A DNA stretch of 8,295 bases, taken from positions 1 to 8,295 of the forward strand of contig JAKMFG010000251.1 in the NCBI GenBank assembly GCA_022425565.1. Direction: 5' to 3'. Source of the DNA: Alphaproteobacteria bacterium (GTDB lineage: Bacteria > Pseudomonadota > Alphaproteobacteria > Puniceispirillales > Puniceispirillaceae). Positions 1-6,257 of the stretch are shown piece after piece. Every line of letters starts with the position of its first letter. Within the stretch, counting starts at the first letter, position 1. Under the pieces are notes generated by a model, which was not told the origin of the DNA, did not search any database, and worked only from the letters and a program-made list of their open reading frames with translations. The translations under genes were made by a program, and so were the position numbers.

Positions 1-59
1 TGGTTATATTGTCTGTATGGTTCGCCAAAGGCCTGCCGGCCGGGCGCACCTGACGAGAG

Positions 60-2111
60 ATGTATGATGCAGGGGAATGGCAGACAATGGCAGGTAAAAG
101 TAATGATCCGCTTTTGGACGCATTCCAGCTTGGTCCGGTCAGGCTGAAGAACCGGATTTTCAGTTCTGGCCATGCGCTGAGCCATGCGCAGGCAGGCAGG
201 CCGACAGACACCACACTCCGCTACCAGATGGAAAAGGCGAAAGGCGGCATCGGCCTGTCATTTGTCGGCGGGTCGGGCACCGTCTCACCCGACACCGCGC
301 CGGTCTTCGACCAGCTGATCATCGACCACGACATCATCCCCTTCTTTGCCGAGCTTGCCGATTTCTATCACCGGCATGGTGCCGCACTGATGACTCAGAT
401 CACCCATCTTGGCAGGCGCACCAACGCCAATGCCGGCGACTGGCTTCCCATCATTGCGCCATCAGCCAATCGCGAGGTTCTGCATCGCGGTTTTCCGCGC
501 GCCATGGACGAGGCCGATATCCTGCGCATTGTTGGTGATTTCGCTACCGCCGCCCGTATCTGCCGCGAGGCCGGGCTTGACGGGCTGGAAATCATTGCAT
601 CCGGCCACCTGATGGACCAGTTCTGGTCGCCGGTGACAAACCAGCGAACCGACCGCTATGGCGGGTCGCTGGACAACCGCATGCGTTACAGCCGGATGGT
701 GTTCGAGGCCATGCGCGAGGCCGCCGGTCCCGATTTCGCACTTGGTGTGCGCATGACCATGACCGAGCAGGACCATGACAAAGCCGGACTGTCGGAAGAA
801 GACAATATCGAGATCGCCTCGCGGCTTCGCGACGATGGCACAATCGATTTCCTGAACCTCGTGTCGGGGCGCATCGACACGCTGCCGCGGCTGACAAGCT
901 ATATGCCGGGCATGGCCGCCCCGCTCTCGCCCTTCCTTGAACAGGCCGGGCGCTTCCGGCGCGAAGTCGGACTTCCCGTCCTTCACGCCACGCGGATCAA
1001 CGATCTGGCCACCGCACGCCACGCCATCCGTGAACAGATCGTCGATCTCGTCGGCATGACCCGTGGCCATATCGCCGATCCCTATATCGTCGCCAAGCTG
1101 GAACGTGGCGAGGAGGACCGCATCCGCAACTGTGTCGGCGCAACCTATTGTTCGAACTTCCGCTACTGCATCCAGAACCCGGCAACTGCGCGCGAGGCAC
1201 AGCTTCCACATGTGATCGCCCCATCTGACTCACCGCAGCAGAAAATCGTCATTGTCGGTGGCGGGCCGGCCGGCATGGAGGCGGCACGTATCTGCGCCGA
1301 ACGCGGACATCTGGTCACTCTGTTCGAGGCGTCGGCCAGGCTCGGCGGCCAGGTGCTACTTTCCGGGAAACCGGACTGGCGGCGCGACCTGCTTGGCATC
1401 ACCGACTGGCTGGAGCGCGAGATCAACCGCCTTGGCGTGAGTGTCAGGCTGAACCATTTCGCCGATCAGGAGGACATCCTCAAAGAGACGCCGGATGTGG
1501 TGTTCATCGCCACCGGCGGGCTGCCGCATACCGACTGGGTCGAAGGAGACGCGACCGTGCTGAGCAGCTGGGATGTGATGTCCGGCATGGCCTCGCTCGA
1601 CGGCGAGGTACTGGTGCATGACCAGACCGGCCGCAATGTGGCAATGGCGGCAGCCGACCATCTGGCAACGGGCGGGGTCAGCGTAACCCTGAACACGCAG
1701 GACGCCACCATCGGGATGGAGGCCATGCGGCTCGAGATCAGCCCGTTCATGAAACGCTTCTACCAGCATGGCGTGGCGATCCAGACGGACCAGGAGCTGG
1801 TCAGTACCACGAGTGCCGACAACAAGATCGAGGCGACCTTCCGCAACATGCATACCGGCGCGCTGTCACACCAGCTGTTCGACCATATCGTGGTCGAGGC
1901 GGGGACGCTTCCGAATGACGAGCTGTTCTACGATCTTGCCGAGGCGGCGGCGAACCGCGGCGTCACCGATCTCGATGCCATGCGCGACGGGCGTGCGCAG
2001 CCGGTGACGGAAGAAGACGGCTACCGCCTCTACCGTATCGGCGATGTGGCCGGCAGCCGCGACATCCATTGCGCCATCCTCGACGCGCTGAGGATCTGCG
2101 CGAATATCTGA
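60..2111 (+). CDS. FMN/FAD, iron-sulfur NADH:flavin oxidoreductase (trimethylamine dehydrogenase / 2,4-dienoyl-CoA reductase family)
   Basis: Cytosolic flavoenzyme joining an Old Yellow Enzyme-type FMN barrel (about residues 17-350) to a C-terminal FAD/NAD(P)-binding module (about 395-683). Visible barrel motifs are HLGRRT (116-121), GHLMDQFWSP (182-191) and RTDRYGGSLDNR (196-207), which carry flavin- and substrate-contacting residues of this family. The second module begins with the dinucleotide fold VGGGPAG (399-405), followed by E423, then ATGG (484-487) and a late GD (661-662) typical of FAD proteins. The iron-sulfur loop has only C358, C364 and C370, with A361 where the family usually has a second cysteine, and is shorter than usual. 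Length fits the family. Two starts are possible: ATG 60, or ATG 87, which has AGGGGA ten bases upstream at 71-76 and gives 674 residues. Substrate is unknown; members demethylate or dehydrogenate methylated amines and betaines or reduce enoyl-CoAs. The MFS gene follows after 117 bases and could be co-transcribed. Confidence 0.95.
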   Translation: MYDAGEWQTMAGKSNDPLLDAFQLGPVRLKNRIFSSGHALSHAQAGRPTDTTLRYQMEKAKGGIGLSFVGGSGTVSPDTAPVFDQLIIDHDIIPFFAELADFYHRHGAALMTQITHLGRRTNANAGDWLPIIAPSANREVLHRGFPRAMDEADILRIVGDFATAARICREAGLDGLEIIASGHLMDQFWSPVTNQRTDRYGGSLDNRMRYSRMVFEAMREAAGPDFALGVRMTMTEQDHDKAGLSEEDNIEIASRLRDDGTIDFLNLVSGRIDTLPRLTSYMPGMAAPLSPFLEQAGRFRREVGLPVLHATRINDLATARHAIREQIVDLVGMTRGHIADPYIVAKLERGEEDRIRNCVGATYCSNFRYCIQNPATAREAQLPHVIAPSDSPQQKIVIVGGGPAGMEAARICAERGHLVTLFEASARLGGQVLLSGKPDWRRDLLGITDWLEREINRLGVSVRLNHFADQEDILKETPDVVFIATGGLPHTDWVEGDATVLSSWDVMSGMASLDGEVLVHDQTGRNVAMAAADHLATGGVSVTLNTQDATIGMEAMRLEISPFMKRFYQHGVAIQTDQELVSTTSADNKIEATFRNMHTGALSHQLFDHIVVEAGTLPNDELFYDLAEAAANRGVTDLDAMRDGRAQPVTEEDGYRLYRIGDVAGSRDIHCAILDALRICANI

Positions 2112-2228
2112 CCACGCCTCATGCTGCGTTTCATGCCAAGATTCTTCCCGGGATTCATGCCGGGCCGCAGCCGTTGCCGGGGGGCGTGATCGGCTGTATC
2201 GTCTTGCAAACTCCTGAAGGCATCCATC

Positions 2229-3422
2229 ATGACATTATCGGACGCACGGCTGCCGGGCTTCACCTATCTCGCCATCATGGGCCTGCTGACCTCGATCGGC
2301 GCGCTGGCAACCGACATCATGCTGCCGGCGCTTGGTGTTCTGGGACAGGACCTCGGCGTCGGCGACATTAACCACACCACACTTGTAGTGATGGTCTTCT
2401 TCCTCGGCATGGCGCTTGGCCAGCTTGTCGTGGGGCCCTTGTCCGATGCCTATGGCCGCAAGAGTGTCATCATCTGGGGATATGCGCTGTTCATTGCCGG
2501 ATGCGTGCTGTCGATGCTGGCCGGCGACTGGTGGCTGATGGTGGCGGCACGGTTTCTCCAGGGTCTTGGCGCTGCGGGACCGCGCGTTGTGTCCGTCGCC
2601 ATCGTCCGCGACGGATACAAGGGACGCGCCATGGCGAGGATCATGTCGATCATCATGGCAATCTTCATCCTCGCCCCGATCATCGCGCCCCTGATGGGAC
2701 AGGGGCTGATCTATCTGGGGGGATGGCGCGCAACCTTTGCCGGGCTGATCCTGGTGGCGGTGCCGTCGGCCTTCTGGTTCGCCCGGGCAATTCCCGAGAC
2801 ATTGCCGCAGGACCAGCGCCGCCGCTTTACCCCGGCGATTATTATGGACGGTATTTTCGAGGTGTGCCGCACGCGCGTGACGATGGTCTATCTTCTTGTC
2901 ATGGGATTCATCGGCGGGCCATTCATCGCCTATCTGGCGACATCACGGCAGATTTTTCAGGACGTCTATGATGCCGGTGACATGTTCGTGATCTATTTTG
3001 CGATGGGATCGATTTCGGCCGGCGCTGCCTCGCTGCTGAACGCAAGGCTGGTGATGCGGCACGGCATGCGCCGTCTCAGCTTCATCGCAATGACGACACT
3101 GACACTGATTTCAGCGCTGTTATGGGGCTGGACCGAATTTGCCGGTCATCCCGGCTTCATCCTGTTCATGGTCTGGCAGACAAGTTTCATCTTCTGCATC
3201 GGCATGATTTTCGGAAATATACAGTCACTGGCGATGGAACCACTTGGCCATGTTGCCGGGCTGGCGGCGGCGATCTTCGGCGCTGTGTCGACACTAGTCT
3301 CGCTGCCGCTGTCCTGGCTTGTCAGCAGCAATTTCGACAACAGCATCACACCACTCGTTGGCGGCTTTGCCATCGCCGGAGTCATGTCGCTTGCCCTGAT
3401 GCGATGGGCGGAACGCGCCTAG
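2229..3422 (+). CDS. MFS transporter, Bcr/CflA-type drug:proton antiporter (DHA1)
   Basis: Inner-membrane secondary transporter of 397 residues with about twelve hydrophobic segments, the usual length and layout of the 12-helix DHA1 group. The first helix carries TDIMLPAL (28-35) with the charged D29 typical of Bcr-like exporters. The loop between helices 2 and 3 has the MFS signature GPLSDAYGRK (69-78). Helix 4 has ARFLQGLGAAGPR (107-119) with R108, and APIIAPLMGQ followed by GWRATF marks helices 5-6. These support proton-driven export of a small molecule; the substrate cannot be read from sequence. The start is supported by TGAAGG (2215-2220) eight bases before the ATG. It lies downstream of the flavoenzyme on the same strand and converges with the deiodinase-like gene across only 22 bases. 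A role exporting a substrate or product of the neighbouring flavoenzyme is inference only. Confidence 0.94.
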   Translation: MTLSDARLPGFTYLAIMGLLTSIGALATDIMLPALGVLGQDLGVGDINHTTLVVMVFFLGMALGQLVVGPLSDAYGRKSVIIWGYALFIAGCVLSMLAGDWWLMVAARFLQGLGAAGPRVVSVAIVRDGYKGRAMARIMSIIMAIFILAPIIAPLMGQGLIYLGGWRATFAGLILVAVPSAFWFARAIPETLPQDQRRRFTPAIIMDGIFEVCRTRVTMVYLLVMGFIGGPFIAYLATSRQIFQDVYDAGDMFVIYFAMGSISAGAASLLNARLVMRHGMRRLSFIAMTTLTLISALLWGWTEFAGHPGFILFMVWQTSFIFCIGMIFGNIQSLAMEPLGHVAGLAAAIFGAVSTLVSLPLSWLVSSNFDNSITPLVGGFAIAGVMSLALMRWAERA

Positions 3423-3444
3423 CAAGGCCCACCCTTTCGGCAGG

Positions 3445-4137
3445 TCACTCCGCGACGGTCAGGATTTCATCCAGCGGTTTCTTGATCTTGGCAACGGCAG
3501 GCACCTTGGCATGTGCCGCCGCATGGCCGGTGGCGATGATCATCACCGGCTTCTCGCTGTCCGGCCTGCCAAGCATGCCATTCAGGAACTTCATCGGGTT
3601 CGGCGTATGCACCAGAGTCGAGAGCCCGGCATGGTGCAAGGCCGCCAGAAGAAACCCGCAGGCGATGCCGGTGCTTTCTGGCACATAGTAATTCTTGAAG
3701 CGGGTGCCGTCGTCGAACTGGCCCCAGCGCTGCGCGAAGACAACAATCAGCCAGGGCGCCTCTTCGAGATGCGGCTTGCTGTCGGAAGTGCCGATCGGCT
3801 CCAGCGCCTTCAGCCACTCGCTGCCGGCACCCCCGTCATAGAAACGCCGCTCCTCTTCCTCGGCGGCGTCTCGGATCCTGTGTTTCATCGCCGGATCGGA
3901 GATGGCAACGAAATGCCATGGCTGGTGATTGGCACCCGAGGGCGCACCTCCGGCTGTGCGGATGCAGGCCTCGATCACCTCTCTGGATACCGGCCTGTCC
4001 GCATAGTCGCGCACGGTGTGACGCTGTTTCATCCGGTCGTGGAAGGCGCATGCCTCGGCAAGGCTCTGCTCTGCCGAATAATCCAGGCGGTCGGGAAGAG
4101 CCACAGGCTCATAGGTGATGTTATCTCTGGCAAACAA
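3445..4137 (-). CDS. Iodotyrosine deiodinase-like FMN nitroreductase-family protein
   Basis: FMN-dependent protein of 230 residues in the nitroreductase fold. Flavin-binding parts are RHTVRDY (39-45) and GGAPSGANHQPW (63-74), then YYVPESTGIACGFLLAALHH (150-169) and LVHTPN (175-180). It matches the iodotyrosine deiodinase branch rather than generic nitroreductases. The acidic run EEEE (93-96) is followed by Y100 and, 21 residues later, K121. By my alignment to remembered mammalian sequence these equal the Glu-Tyr-Lys lid (E153, Y157, K178 in mouse) that grips the amino-acid part of halotyrosines. Ending PDSEKPVMIIATGHAAAHAK and KKPLDEI also match that branch. The expected reaction is reductive dehalogenation of halogenated tyrosine using reduced flavin; the true bacterial substrate is unproven. 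No membrane anchor is present, so it should be soluble. Start is TTG at 4137, chosen because AAGGAG stands seven bases upstream. It is divergent from the YqaA-like gene. Confidence 0.93.
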   Translation of the reverse strand: MFARDNITYEPVALPDRLDYSAEQSLAEACAFHDRMKQRHTVRDYADRPVSREVIEACIRTAGGAPSGANHQPWHFVAISDPAMKHRIRDAAEEEERRFYDGGAGSEWLKALEPIGTSDSKPHLEEAPWLIVVFAQRWGQFDDGTRFKNYYVPESTGIACGFLLAALHHAGLSTLVHTPNPMKFLNGMLGRPDSEKPVMIIATGHAAAHAKVPAVAKIKKPLDEILTVAE

Positions 4138-4144
4138 TGTCCGG

Positions 4145-4150
4145 CTCCTT
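4145..4150 (-). promoter_or_regulatory. Ribosome binding site deciding a TTG start
   Basis: On the minus strand this reads AAGGAG, a near-perfect Shine-Dalgarno, with a seven-base spacer to the TTG codon at 4137-4135. It fixes the start of the deiodinase-like gene although no ATG is present there. Confidence 0.85.
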
Positions 4151-4295
4151 CTGTCGGCGCATCCTACCCGGTCTTCGGCGCGGCCGCCGCAATTAGTCTT
4201 GTAACAGGCCAGACCACTGGGTAGTGCTTACCTCATCCTGCAACCGCCTTCCGGCGCTTACAACAAGGCAACGCTTTCCTGCGGGACAACTGACT

Positions 4296-4299
4296 GGAG
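4296..4299 (+). promoter_or_regulatory. Ribosome binding site deciding the TTG start of the YqaA-like gene
   Basis: GGAG with a five-base spacer to TTG 4305. The alternative GTG at 4224 has no comparable site, and the extra 27 residues it would add do not resemble the family. Confidence 0.6.
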
Positions 4300-4304
4300 C
4301 CAGC

Positions 4305-4730
4305 TTGTATTTATCCCTTTTCATCAGCGCATTTCTGGCGGCAACGATCCTCCCGGCGCAGTCCGAGGCTGTTCTTGCCTATCAGATTTCCGCAGTCCCG
4401 GACGAGATTGTGATGCTGATTGCTGTCGCCACTTTCGGGAATGTGCTGGGCGCTTTGGTGAACTGGGGGCTTGGCATGTTCGCCACCCGCTACCGCGACC
4501 GGACGTGGTTTCCCGTAGGACGTGAAAAGCTGGAAAAAGCAGAGGGGCGGTATCGGAAGTTCGGCCGCTATTCGCTGTTGCTCAGCTGGGTCCCTTTCAT
4601 AGGTGATCCGATCACGGTCGTGGCAGGAGTGTTGCGGGAGCCCCTCTGGTCGTTTCTGGTTCTTGTCACCATCGCCAAATCTGCACGCTACATCGTCATC
4701 GCCATGCTGGTATTCAGCGTAGCCGCATGA
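4305..4730 (+). CDS. YqaA/DedA-type (SNARE-associated, VTT domain) small inner-membrane protein
   Basis: Small polytopic membrane protein of 141 residues from the chosen start, matching the length of E. coli YqaA (about 142). Family hallmarks are FLAATILPAQSEAVL close to the N terminus, GNVLGALVNWGLG in the next helix, and KFGRYSLLLSWVPFIGDPIT followed by VVAGVLR, with a conserved tail ending KSARYIVIA. These re-entrant and helix motifs place it in the VTT/DedA superfamily, whose members move or flip lipids; the specific job of YqaA-type proteins is not settled. The frame is open upstream to a GTG at 4224, but family similarity begins at the TTG at 4305. That TTG has GGAG (4296-4299) five bases upstream, so I prefer it. 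It is divergent from the deiodinase-like gene with about 170 bases between starts. Only a weak hairpin follows the stop. Confidence 0.88.
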   Translation: MYLSLFISAFLAATILPAQSEAVLAYQISAVPDEIVMLIAVATFGNVLGALVNWGLGMFATRYRDRTWFPVGREKLEKAEGRYRKFGRYSLLLSWVPFIGDPITVVAGVLREPLWSFLVLVTIAKSARYIVIAMLVFSVAA

Positions 4731-4732
4731 TG

Positions 4733-4745
4733 CCGGTTACACCGG
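4733..4745 (+). terminator. Weak hairpin after the YqaA-like gene
   Basis: CCGGT pairs with ACCGG across a three-base loop, starting three bases after the stop codon. No T-run follows, so it is at best a weak or factor-assisted terminator. Confidence 0.25.
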
Positions 4746-4759
4746 GCGCTCATGACTAT

Positions 4760-4787
4760 TTGCATGCCAATGATTTTTGCGTATCAT
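4760..4787 (+). promoter_or_regulatory. Possible sigma-70-type promoter before the 48-residue membrane peptide
   Basis: TTGCAT (4760-4765) and TATCAT (4782-4787) are 16 bases apart in an AT-rich patch unlike the GC-rich genes to the left. It would give an untranslated leader of about 90 bases before ATG 4883. That leader can form a CCCAG/CTGGG hairpin. No independent evidence supports it. Confidence 0.35.
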
Positions 4788-4882
4788 CATATTAGCAAGT
4801 AATTATTTATGATTTATCCCTAGAGAGGCCATCAGGTTTCCCCAGTTCGCCACGAGCCTGGGTCATCAAAAGGCAAGGAGCC

Positions 4883-5029
4883 ATGGACCGAGATCTGTTT
4901 CGAAATACCTTAGCAACAAACGGCCTGTCAGCAGGCAGGCCTCACCGGAACAAGAAACCCAACCGCTTTGGCGCGCTCTTCCTGATCGTCATCCTTGGCT
5001 ATCTGATCTACCACTTCACCACTTGGTGA
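4883..5029 (+). CDS. Small single-helix membrane peptide (48 aa), unknown function
   Basis: An open frame of 48 codons from ATG 4883 to TGA 5027-5029, family not recognised. The N-terminal half is polar and basic, with RPHRNKKPNR at 19-28. The C-terminal half is one hydrophobic helix (about residues 29-43: FGALFLIVILGYLIY) ending HFTTW. The positive charge before the helix predicts N-in, C-out insertion in the inner membrane. AAGGAG (4875-4880) lies just two bases before the ATG, closer than usual. The layout closely parallels the 46-residue peptide at 5745: basic RP-x(3)-KK stretch, then a single terminal helix. It stands alone in the region between the YqaA-like gene and the small-RNA units. 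Short length makes chance possible, but start signal, charge pattern and helix together favour a real gene. Confidence 0.55.
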   Translation: MDRDLFRNTLATNGLSAGRPHRNKKPNRFGALFLIVILGYLIYHFTTW

Positions 5030-5217
5030 ATGGGTGCTCGCACGGATGTCGAGGCAGTTTCAGGCCAGCCCACTGGCTGAACAAAGGCGGCAGGAATCCC
5101 TGAATTACAGAAAGACCGGTGATCCGGGGCAGCTGTTTGTTCCCTGAATCTTTGGGGAATCTTTAGGGAATCTTTAGGGAATCTTCGGGTAAACTTTAGG
5201 CGGCCGCAATCGGGCTT
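5030..5217. other. Non-coding stretch with hairpin and tandem repeat
   Basis: No convincing gene. It contains a 9-bp hairpin with one bulged G (TTCAGGCCAG 5059-5068 with CTGGCTGAA 5073-5081, four-base loop), not followed by a T-run on either strand. A tandem 11-bp repeat ends at 5198. A minus-strand open frame of 126 codons spans 5008-5388, but it has low-complexity character, no recognisable domain and runs through the non-triplet repeat, so I do not call it. Confidence 0.5.
5144..5198. repeat. Five tandem 11-bp repeats, consensus GGGAATCTTTA
   Basis: Units run 5144-5154 (degenerate), 5155-5165 (perfect), 5166-5176 (perfect), 5177-5187 (degenerate at the end) and 5188-5198 (degenerate). The 11-bp period is not a multiple of three, so it is not a coding repeat. 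It is close to one helical turn, which would put each copy on the same DNA face, as in iterons or arrays of protein-binding sites. No replication initiator gene is visible in the window. Confidence 0.8.
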
Positions 5218-5469
5218 GTGTTGAATGGGGTGAAGCCTTTTCCAGCTACACCGGCCAATACAGTCGGTGGAGTTGATAAGATTGCTTTTTGGGACGAGAC
5301 CGGAAAACATTGCGTTGGCACAGAATATGATCCAGCCAGCGGAAGACCTAGAGTGTTGGCCAGAGTGTTGGCAGTTAGCAGCTATCAACTGGTGAGACGC
5401 GCACTCCGTTTGAGAAATTCGTCGGCCTCAGCCGACTTCGCGTCAATACAAGCGGGACTTGAAAAAACC
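5218..5469 (+). other. Open frame upstream of the 59-residue peptide, probably not translated
   Basis: The frame of the 59-residue peptide stays open back to GTG 5218, which would give 143 residues. The upstream 84 codons show no recognisable domain, and GTG 5218 has no Shine-Dalgarno. The stretch contains a 12-bp imperfect tandem duplication (5350-5361 and 5362-5373) and a perfect 6-bp hairpin (GTCGGC 5421-5426 with GCCGAC 5431-5436). I regard it as mainly non-coding or a decayed fragment. Confidence 0.4.
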
Positions 5470-5649
5470 ATGCCCACCAAAGTTGTCATCGGATGCGTCT
5501 GGGCAGTTGGACTGGCTCTTTTGCTTGTCGTTCTTGGCAGTCGTGAAGAAGAGTCTTCCATCGAAATCTGGATGTGGACCGCTGGTATCACTGGTCTCTG
5601 CTGGCTCATTGCCAAGGTGATTCGCGACAGAGCTGACGACAGCGACTGA
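5470..5649 (+). CDS. Small two-helix membrane protein (59 aa), unknown function
   Basis: From ATG 5470 the frame encodes 59 residues. Two hydrophobic helices (about residues 4-21, VVIGCVWAVGLALLLVVL, and 36-53, including IWMWTAGITGLCWLIAKVI) are separated by an acidic loop SREEESS. The tail RDRADDSD is charged. Both ends should lie on the same side of the inner membrane. No family is recognised. The start is uncertain: the only purine-rich site is GGGA (5454-5457), twelve bases upstream and weak, and the frame is open upstream to 5218. The clear amphipathic pattern of two helices and a charged hairpin loop is the main argument that this part is expressed. It is one of four tiny membrane proteins between 4883 and 7569. 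Confidence 0.45.
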   Translation: MPTKVVIGCVWAVGLALLLVVLGSREEESSIEIWMWTAGITGLCWLIAKVIRDRADDSD

Positions 5650-5661
5650 CAATTCTCACCA

Positions 5662-5690
5662 TTGCAAACAAGGCCCATCTACCCTACATC
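5662..5690 (+). promoter_or_regulatory. Possible promoter before the 46-residue peptide
   Basis: TTGCAA (5662-5667) and TACATC (5685-5690) are 17 bases apart. Transcription would begin inside the palindrome at 5692-5713, a classic place for a repressor site. Both boxes are poor matches, so this is tentative. Confidence 0.3.
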
Positions 5691-5691
5691 T

Positions 5692-5728
5692 GGTATGTTC
5701 TTAGGAACATGCCACTAACTGTAGTTAG
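5692..5728. promoter_or_regulatory. Two adjacent palindromes, candidate operator or leader hairpins
   Basis: The first is a 9-bp inverted repeat with one T-G mismatch (arms 5692-5700 and 5705-5713, four-base centre TTAG); its core is ATGTTC/GAACAT. The second is CTAAC (5715-5719) and GTTAG (5724-5728) around TGTA. They end two bases before the GGAGGG site of the 46-residue gene. They could be dimeric repressor sites on DNA or hairpins that control access to the ribosome site. Confidence 0.5.
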
Positions 5729-5744
5729 CGGAGGGCAAAGCGAT

Positions 5745-5885
5745 ATGAACTACGACTTCACCACCGTTCACCAGATGAACGCCGTAACCACCCGTCCCAA
5801 CTTTCGGAAAAAAGCGAGAAAAGGACCAGCGTTACTGTTGGTGGCTCTCGCATCGGCAACGATCTACCTAACATTGGTGCCCTAG
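5745..5885 (+). CDS. Small single-helix membrane peptide (46 aa), unknown function
   Basis: An open frame from ATG 5745 to TAG 5883-5885. GGAGGG (5730-5735) stands nine bases upstream, a strong and well-placed Shine-Dalgarno. The first half is polar and ends in a basic cluster RPNFRKKARK (17-26). The rest is one hydrophobic helix (about 28-45, PALLLVALASATIYLTLV) that ends the protein. Charge placement predicts N-in, C-out. It matches no family I know, but its plan is the same as the 48-residue peptide at 4883: basic patch starting RP and then a terminal helix. Two palindromes immediately upstream suggest regulated expression. Single-helix peptides of this size may modulate membrane complexes or act as toxins; nothing here decides between these. 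Confidence 0.58.
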   Translation: MNYDFTTVHQMNAVTTRPNFRKKARKGPALLLVALASATIYLTLVP

Positions 5886-6094
5886 AACTTCACTTTGTAC
5901 GGGCACGGCAAGCCAGTTTGCCGGAGGGGTTGCCTGTGTGCGCGGCGGCAAAAGGGCCAGCATATGCGCAGGGCATCAGCACAGTTGGGTCCCCTATGCT
6001 CATAAGTCTCGGCCCGTTCTGACCTCTTGTTCGCTGGTTACCTTGCTCCGTTGTATCGCTTTCTAGCGACTTAGCGCAGCAGGCGTGATGTGTC
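5886..6094. other. Non-coding stretch before small-RNA unit 1
   Basis: No gene is supportable. A 6-bp hairpin CGGCAA (5906-5911) with TTGCCG (5918-5923) follows the 46-residue gene, without a T-run; a second TTGCC at about 5930 could compete for the same partner. AGCATA (5959-5964) pairs with TATGCT (5995-6000), enclosing a GGG/CCC pairing. These suggest a structured 3' leader or RNA but are short. Confidence 0.4.
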
Positions 6095-6135
6095 TTTTGT
6101 GTTTACTGCAACGATCTTTTGCGCATCTGGCGGCT
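6095..6135 (+). promoter_or_regulatory. Conserved upstream block of small-RNA unit 1 (likely promoter region)
   Basis: Aligned without gaps to 7123-7163, 32 of 41 bases are identical by hand count, with TTTTGTG, GCAACG and TTTTGC shared. It lies at nearly the same distance from the terminator in both units. TTGCGC (6119-6124) could be a -35 box, but no good -10 follows, so the sigma factor is unknown. It might also be part of the RNA. Confidence 0.5.
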
Positions 6136-6149
6136 TATCTGATGGTCTG

Positions 6150-6257
6150 ATCTAGCTATTTTATCCACAGGCAGTCGTTCGCGACCTCCCCCCGTTGAAC
6201 GACCGCCTCATTTATTGGCCCTCAGTGATAAGTACCTTCACTGGGGGCCTTTTCTTT
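6150..6257 (+). ncRNA. Candidate trans-acting small RNA, copy 1, with C-rich anti-Shine-Dalgarno loop
   Basis: The 3' end is set by a strong intrinsic terminator; the 5' end is a guess (RNA of roughly 100 bases). Before the terminator is a hairpin: GTCGTTC (6174-6180) pairs with GAACGAC (6197-6203), extended below an A-C mismatch by AGGC/GCCT (6169-6172 with 6205-6208). Its loop contains CCTCCCCCC (6185-6193), which can pair with purine-rich ribosome binding sites. The paralogous unit at 7123-7280 keeps the same hairpin, loop character and terminator while its stem bases differ, which is evidence for selection on structure. The plan resembles alphaproteobacterial cuckoo/alpha-r14 and CcsR RNAs, which carry CCUCCUCCC loops, but the sequence is not the same motif. 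Expected role: post-transcriptional repression of mRNAs, possibly in stress. Open frames across it are incidental. Confidence 0.7.
6217..6257 (+). terminator. Intrinsic terminator of small-RNA copy 1
   Basis: GGCCCTCAGTGA (6217-6228) pairs with TCACTGGGGGCC (6238-6249), 12 pairs including one T-G, with a nine-base loop, followed by TTTTCTTT (6250-6257). This is a textbook Rho-independent terminator, reading on the plus strand only. Confidence 0.93.

Noticed and set aside
462..1211. Minus-strand 249-codon frame inside the flavoenzyme gene
   Set aside because: Long antisense frame in GC-rich DNA; the plus strand has clear family motifs throughout and the antisense product has none.
3423..3444. 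Possible bidirectional terminator between the MFS gene and the deiodinase-like gene
   Set aside because: The 22-base gap holds no inverted repeat or T-run.
5144..5198. 11-bp repeats considered as a CRISPR array
   Set aside because: Units are contiguous and far too short, with no spacers and no cas genes in the window.
5008..5388. Minus-strand 126-codon open frame
   Set aside because: No domain, no clear ribosome site, crosses the non-triplet 11-bp repeat and overlaps the plus-strand peptide; most likely chance.
5697..5708. GTTC-N4-GAAC considered as a LexA box
   Set aside because: Alphaproteobacterial LexA sites are direct repeats (GTTC-N7-GTTC) and the Gram-positive type has the opposite order (GAAC-N4-GTTC), so this palindrome is something else.
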